DNA of 64,000 nucleotides from NCBI RefSeq assembly GCF_943736985.1, contig NZ_CALSFS010000001.1:62001-126000 (forward strand). The letters run 5' to 3'. Positions 59,076 through 64,000 of this stretch are shown piece by piece. Each line of letters starts with the position of its first letter. Within the stretch, counting starts at the first letter, position 1. The notes below the pieces were generated by a model. It was not told the origin of the DNA, did not search any database, and saw only the letters and a program-made list of their open reading frames with translations. The position numbers and the translations under genes were made by a program. This DNA comes from Clostridium sp. Marseille-Q2269. Its GTDB lineage: Bacteria; Bacillota; Clostridia; Clostridiales; Clostridiaceae.

Positions 59076-59204
59076 TATATAATTAATTATACATTGAATA
59101 TAGAAAAGTGTTGTATTAAATCTAAAGAGGCAGTAATTTATAATTTATTGCCTCTTTTTATAAATATATAAGATAAAAGTATTAAACGTGAGTTATGAGA
59201 TAAA

Positions 59205-60944
59205 TTAATATTCTTCTTCAGAAAACTGTACTATTCTCTTTAAATTAGTTAAAGTTATTTTTGTTTCTGCAGTGGTTTCACCTAAAAGACTAGCAATTTC
59301 TTGCACAACTCTCATTTGTTTTTCTAGTACCTCTTCTGCTGCACTAAAAGAACTTTCTTTAATTTTCTTTAGTTTATTCTTATTTTTTTCCTCATCTGTT
59401 ATATCAGTTAAGGATAAAAGAAAGATATTTTGTTTTTGTAAAAAAATAATACTTTCTATAAATAATAAGCCATAATTAGTAACGAATATTTTTTTACCTA
59501 AAATGCTTTGGTTACTTTCTTTTACTTTAATAAAATCTTCTTCATTTATTAAAAATTTTATAGGTTTATTTTTAACTACATTTCTTTCTATCATAAATGT
59601 TTTTTCTGTGGCAGGATTTATTTCTATTATATTTAATTCACAATCAACCATTATTATACAATTAACCGTATTTTCAAAGATTATATTAGAAATATTTTCT
59701 GCTTTACTTCTCATAAAATGAAGGCACATCTCAGATTCTGCCATTCCATCTAAGATAGCATTAGCCTTATCTACACACGTATCATATCCACAGACTCCAC
59801 AATTTAATTCATCCTCTTTACTATGCTTTCCCATAGATTTTAATATATTTTTAATTTGATTTTCATGTTTGACTTTCTTATTAATAGATCTATCTATAAA
59901 ATCTCTTTTATAGTTTAAATTATATTTCTTAAAATTATTTAAAGCAGTGATTTTTGTACATGATTCTGTATGGTTACTTCTATTTTTAATGTAATTTTCA
60001 ACTTTTTCTAGTTTATGATAGTATTCATGATTATTAGTTATAACTTCAGGGCTACCTATACAACTACCTACACAAGAACTAACTTCTATAAAAGAATTTT
60101 TTATATATCCCTTTCTTATACTTTCAAAAATATCTATACATTGATATACTCCAGATACATAAAAATGTTTTATACTCTTATTCTTTAAAATATCTTTTAT
60201 ATTATTAATAATTCCACCAGGTATAGGATAATAAACACCTAATTCTAAAGATTTGTTATCAAAATTTGTATCAGCTAAATTTTTTATATCTATATTATAA
60301 TCTTTTAATAAATTTATATATTCTTCATAGGTTAAAACTGCATCTATACTATTTTCAAAGTCATACGTTTTGTGTTCAGCTTTTTTAGCAGTACATGGTC
60401 CTATAAATAATGTAAAATAATCTTCACCATATGCTTTCTTAAGCATTCTCCCATGGCAGGCCATGGGAGACATAAAAGCTAACATATATTTAATTAGTTC
60501 TGGATAGTATTTTTCAACAAGTAAATTTACAGAAGGACAGGCAGTTGTAATATAATAATCTTGATTGTTTTGTTTTATAAATTCTTTATATAATTTAGTA
60601 GTCATATCAGCTCCTAAATCAGTTTCTTCTGCATATTTTATACCTAATGCTTTTAATGATGCTACTATTTTTCCATAAGGCACAGAAAAATTCCCCATAA
60701 AAGAAGGAGCGATAGAAGCTACTATTTTTCTGTTTTTATTTAATGCTGTTTTTACTTTATCTAAATAATTAGCTACCTTTCTGGCATTTTGAGGACATAT
60801 TAAAACGCAACGACTACATAATATGCATCTTTCTATTTCTATTTTTGCCTGATTATCTTTAAATTTTATAGCTTTTACAGGACAGCTTCTTAAACACTTA
60901 TAACAGTTTTTACAATTAGCTTCTTTAAAATTTATATAGTACAT
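59205..60944 (-). CDS. sensory-type [FeFe] hydrogenase-like protein with PAS domain (copy 2)
   Basis: A 579-residue multidomain protein. A 2x[4Fe-4S] ferredoxin part (CKNCYKCLRSCPVKAIKF, CILCSRCVLICP) is followed by an H-cluster domain with TTACPSVN, IGPCTAKKAE and SSCVGSCIGSPEV, a further [4Fe-4S] domain (ELNCGVCGYDTC...CLHFMR), a PAS domain (about 430-530) and a helical tail ([18 protein letters not shown]). The second Cys of TSCCP, used for proton transfer in catalytic enzymes, is missing, as in group C/HydS sensors. It likely senses H2 or redox state for the neighbouring phosphatase. Paralog of the 62230-63953 gene. Confidence 0.88.
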   Translation of the reverse strand: MYYINFKEANCKNCYKCLRSCPVKAIKFKDNQAKIEIERCILCSRCVLICPQNARKVANYLDKVKTALNKNRKIVASIAPSFMGNFSVPYGKIVASLKALGIKYAEETDLGADMTTKLYKEFIKQNNQDYYITTACPSVNLLVEKYYPELIKYMLAFMSPMACHGRMLKKAYGEDYFTLFIGPCTAKKAEHKTYDFENSIDAVLTYEEYINLLKDYNIDIKNLADTNFDNKSLELGVYYPIPGGIINNIKDILKNKSIKHFYVSGVYQCIDIFESIRKGYIKNSFIEVSSCVGSCIGSPEVITNNHEYYHKLEKVENYIKNRSNHTESCTKITALNNFKKYNLNYKRDFIDRSINKKVKHENQIKNILKSMGKHSKEDELNCGVCGYDTCVDKANAILDGMAESEMCLHFMRSKAENISNIIFENTVNCIIMVDCELNIIEINPATEKTFMIERNVVKNKPIKFLINEEDFIKVKESNQSILGKKIFVTNYGLLFIESIIFLQKQNIFLLSLTDITDEEKNKNKLKKIKESSFSAAEEVLEKQMRVVQEIASLLGETTAETKITLTNLKRIVQFSEEEY

Positions 60945-61060
60945 AAATCGCCTCCTACATAAAGAAATTTTCCCAAATGAATTATTAATACAGTATCTTT
61001 ACTGCAATATTATCTTTAATTTATTTAAGTAAGTTAATTAATTTTTATATGAAAGATAAA

Positions 61061-62233
61061 CTATATTTCATTTACATTAACATTTTTCCCTAACCTTCTC
61101 ATATGTTCTGATAATTCTTCCACTAATTTCAATTTTATACTTAGATCTACAGGTAAATTAGGATTTTGGTGAGCCGGATTCATAGCACTGCCAACCCATA
61201 TATTTAAATGAGTACATTCCATTAATAGTTTCACTAACAAACAAGCAGCATCTTTTCCTAATATTAAATCATCTTCTGAATCAATTTTACAAAAGGGATC
61301 AGAGTAACTTTTTATTATTTCCAAAACGCGACTTAAAGTTAAAACTCCTTCTGTAATTAAATCTATACCTTCCATATTAGCAGTAGGTGGGAGATTATTA
61401 TTTATAAGCTCAAGATTTACTTTTAAACTTTTATTTAATTCTCTTTGGAATATATTAGATGTGGTTCCTCCACATATTATTTTTTTACCTTTAGATTCCA
61501 TTAATTGAGTTGCAATGTATTTATCTTTAGTTTTATTTTTAGGAGGGCCTGTGAATAAGTCTACATATGCTGGTTCTTTTATATCTACAGAAACTACTGT
61601 TATATCGTCCCCAGGTTTGCCAACATAAAGATCCCAGCATACTTCTAATAAATCCTTTGCAATAAATTGAGCAGATACATCTTGATATGATCTTCTCTCT
61701 AAATAATCTTTAACATTTTTCCACTGCCATCCCAAATTTAGTATTTCTCCTAGTCCAGCATGAATAACTCCATCACTTACTACTGTAATAAAATCACCAG
61801 GCTTTAATTTTATATTGCTTTCTAAAACTTTTTTAGAATTTATTATTATTTCTTTTTTAGGAAAATCTAAATATTTATTATCTCTTATAATAAATATTGG
61901 AGGGCTATCATATTCTGCAATATAGGTATCTCCATTATTATATATTTTTATTAAAGTAAACGTAGAATAGGCTATGTTTCTTATTTTACATATGGGTAAA
62001 GTATTTACTATAGTATCTACTGTATCATATAAGTTAGCTCCTTCCTTAAGCATAGTAGCTGCTATTTTAGAAGTTAATGTAGATAAAATATTAGCTTTAA
62101 CACCACTGCCCAATCCATCTGCCAATACTATTATGGTGCATTGAGAAAGTCGAACAACCTCTACCATATCTCCACACAATTCTTCACCATATTTATTTAA
62201 ACTATGAAAGGCTACCTCTACAAACAAACTCAT
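61061..62233 (-). CDS. SpoIIE-family PP2C-type serine phosphatase
   Basis: The first 220 residues of this 390-residue protein form a PPM/SpoIIE phosphatase: [13 protein letters not shown] (Asp), [13 protein letters not shown] and [13 protein letters not shown]. The remaining 170 residues form an unassigned domain, with [20 protein letters not shown] and [13 protein letters not shown]. No membrane helices are seen. The start ATG overlaps the stop of the upstream hydS-like frame (ATGA), so translation is coupled. Sensory hydrogenases next to PP2C phosphatases are known in clostridia; the target is unknown. Confidence 0.85.
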   Translation of the reverse strand: MSLFVEVAFHSLNKYGEELCGDMVEVVRLSQCTIIVLADGLGSGVKANILSTLTSKIAATMLKEGANLYDTVDTIVNTLPICKIRNIAYSTFTLIKIYNNGDTYIAEYDSPPIFIIRDNKYLDFPKKEIIINSKKVLESNIKLKPGDFITVVSDGVIHAGLGEILNLGWQWKNVKDYLERRSYQDVSAQFIAKDLLEVCWDLYVGKPGDDITVVSVDIKEPAYVDLFTGPPKNKTKDKYIATQLMESKGKKIICGGTTSNIFQRELNKSLKVNLELINNNLPPTANMEGIDLITEGVLTLSRVLEIIKSYSDPFCKIDSEDDLILGKDAACLLVKLLMECTHLNIWVGSAMNPAHQNPNLPVDLSIKLKLVEELSEHMRRLGKNVNVNEI

Positions 62234-63953
62234 CTTATATCACTTTTATCTCCTTCCACTACTTGTTTTAATTTAGTTAGGGTAATTTTAGTTTCTGCAG
62301 TAGTTTCACCAAGAAGGCTAGCTATTTCTTGAGCTACTCTCATTTGCTTTTCTATTACTTTTTGAGCCGTATCTATTGTCTGTTCTTTTACTTTTAATAA
62401 TTCTTTCTTGTTTTTTCCTCTTTTGTTATATCTATCATAGATATAACAACTATATCTTGTTTAGGAATATATACTATAGTTTTAATAAAAACCACATTGT
62501 ATTTATAATAGTGTACTTTTTTACCTACAATGCTTTTTCCTGTGTTTCTAACATATCTAAAATCTTCATCATTCATTAATAAAGATATTGGTTTATCTTT
62601 TATATCTTTAGCTGTTATCATAAAGGCTTTCTCTGCAGCAGGATTTATTTCTATTACATTCATGTTTTCATCTAATATAAAATTACAATTAGCTGTATTT
62701 TCAAAGATCACATTACTTAAATTTTCAGCTTTATTTCTCATAAAATGAAGACACATGGTCGGTTCTGCCATACCATCGTATATAGCCTGAGCCTTTTCTA
62801 TACAAGTATTGTATCCACACACTCCACAATTTAACTCATCTTCTTTTGTGTATTTACCCATGCTTTTCATTATTTTTGTAAGTTCTTCTTTTGAAGCCTT
62901 GCTACTTTGAAAGCATTTATCTATAAATGAAGTAGAAAAATCAATATTATAAGGAACAGAAGCTAGCATTATTGTATCAGTAGTATCTCTATTTCTTATA
63001 TAATTTTTAACTTTATTTAATCTTGTGTAGTAAGAAACTTCATTTTTAATCATATTAGGACCACCAACACAATTACCCCTGCAAGCGGTAATTTCTAAGA
63101 ATGTATTAGATAGTTGTCCTATTTGTATGCTTTTTAATACTTGAATACATTCCTCAATGCCACTTACTGACATGGGAATAAGATTATTATCTTCTATTAC
63201 CTTTCCCATGGCATCTATTATTCCACCATTTAAAGTAAAAGAACCGGTTTTTTTATAAACATTTCTATCAAACTCTCCAATAGGCATAGAATCTAAATTT
63301 ATATTATAATCTTTAAATAAAGTTTTTAATTCATCAAAATTTATAACAGCATCTATAATTTTTTCTTTTTTATAAATATCCGATTCCGTTTTCTTAGCTA
63401 TACAGGGTCCTATGAATACCACAAAAGTATCCTTACCACAAATTTCTTTCAATACTTTCCCGTGTGTAAGCATAGATGATGCAACAGGTATCATATATTT
63501 TACTAGTTGTGGAAAATATTTTTCTATCAAATTTACAGTAGAAGGACAGGATGTGGTTATATAATTATTTAAATTAGTTTTAGTTATATAATCTTTATAA
63601 AGTTCAGCAACAATTTCTCCACCAAGAGCTGTTTCCTCTATATAAGAAAATCCTAATTTCTTTAATGCAGAAACTATTTTACCTTCCTCAACATTAAATA
63701 CTCCAGCAAATACTGAAGAAACAGTAGCAATAACTTTTTTACCAGAATTTATAGCTTCTTTTACATATTTAATATCTGGTTTATCTTTTTTAGCATTTTG
63801 AGGACAAATAACAAGACATCTTCCGCAGGATATACACCTTTCCCCAACGATTTCTGCTTTCTCGTTCTTAAATTTAATAGCCTTCACAGGGCAGCTTCTT
63901 AAGCATTTGTAACAATTTTTACAGTTTAATCCAGATATATCTATATAATTCAT
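62230..63953 (-). pseudogene. sensory-type [FeFe] hydrogenase-like protein (copy 1), frameshifted near its 3' end
   Basis: The frame from ATG 63953 runs to 62394 (519 residues). It has the same layout as copy 2: CKNCYKCLRSCP, CISCGRCLVICP, TTSCPST, IGPCIAKKTE, ACRGNCVGGP, NCGVCGYNTC, PAS. At the A6 tract on the minus strand (62416-62411) one A seems missing. In the next frame the end continues with [20 protein letters not shown] and [18 protein letters not shown] to TGA at 62230, matching copy 2. The corrected protein has about 574 residues. Slippage, error or true truncation of the helical output segment are all possible; the sensor part is intact. Confidence 0.85.
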
Positions 63954-63955
63954 CT

Positions 63956-64000
63956 TTATATACCTCTTAGCACAACATTATTAAAAAATTCCTCTGTATT
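63956..64000 (-). CDS. 3' end of an unidentified upstream gene
   Basis: Minus-strand bases 64000-63956 read NTEEFFNNVVLRGI and then a stop, two bases before the ATG of the sensory hydrogenase gene. It looks like the end of a co-transcribed gene whose body lies outside the window. Too short to identify. Confidence 0.45.
   Translation of the reverse strand, partial: NTEEFFNNVVLRGI

Noticed and set aside
62394-62579. Plus-strand ORFs opposite the sensory hydrogenase genes
   Set aside because: Low-complexity shadows with Phe/Ile/Tyr-rich composition and no start signals.

Overview
The window is low-GC, gene-dense DNA from an anaerobic, spore-forming Firmicute, almost certainly a Clostridium in the broad sense; C. 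tetani or C. cochlearium-like is my guess from memory, not proven. The grounds are the very AT-rich codon use, the complete spoIIIA operon, spoIVB, spo0A, spoIIM and ytfJ, and an [FeFe] hydrogenase complex. Most genes lie on the + strand in conserved clostridial order. Several listed starts are moved to inner ATG, GTG or TTG codons because a good ribosome binding site fits only there.

Layout: 1-2970 is the end of a divergent type IV pilus gene set (two prepilin-like proteins, a PilX-like protein and PilM/N/O-like proteins). 3322-4339 carries efp and a CD1247-type zinc-ribbon gene, followed by a decayed IS3-family element (4358-4840). 5010-10358 is spoIIIAA-AH, the mother-cell half of the feeding-tube channel. 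10440-21280 holds asp23, nusB, xseA, xseB, ispA, an OLE-type large noncoding RNA, its membrane partner OapA, dxs, tlyA, nadK, argR and recN. A methionine cassette controlled by a SAM-I riboswitch (metY, hom, metA; 21283-25107) lies between recN and spoIVB-spo0A. spo0A has a clear SigH promoter overlapping a 0A box.

28284-39117 holds a broken amino-acid permease, a Nudix hydrolase, spoIIM, a YqzK-like gene, a XerD-like protein, two tandem purine nucleoside phosphorylases, pyrimidine nucleoside phosphorylase, a hydrogenase-regulator-like gene with an in-frame stop, an EEP-family protein, EcsC and a DacF-type carboxypeptidase. 39503-45480 holds scpAB, ytfJ and a DUF2953 gene (minus strand), a second D-Ala-D-Ala carboxypeptidase, an AI-2E-family exporter and a degenerate ADP-ribosylglycohydrolase-like gene. 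45823-49964 encodes a HydC-HydB-HydA hydrogenase. After an ABC-F gene there is a complete insertion sequence with a 5-bp target duplication (51971-53434), a small minus-strand ORF with a structured leader, and carAB behind a PyrR-type attenuator. The window ends with a minus-strand operon of two sensory [FeFe]-hydrogenase-like proteins flanking a SpoIIE-type phosphatase.

Standout points: the OLE RNA/OapA pair; the tandem sensory hydrogenase-phosphatase operon; three single-base frameshifts (ispA, carA, hydS-like) and one in-frame stop in otherwise well-conserved genes, which means either sequence errors or real decay; two degraded IS remnants besides the intact IS; and a possible type I toxin-like transcript at 53795-54240.
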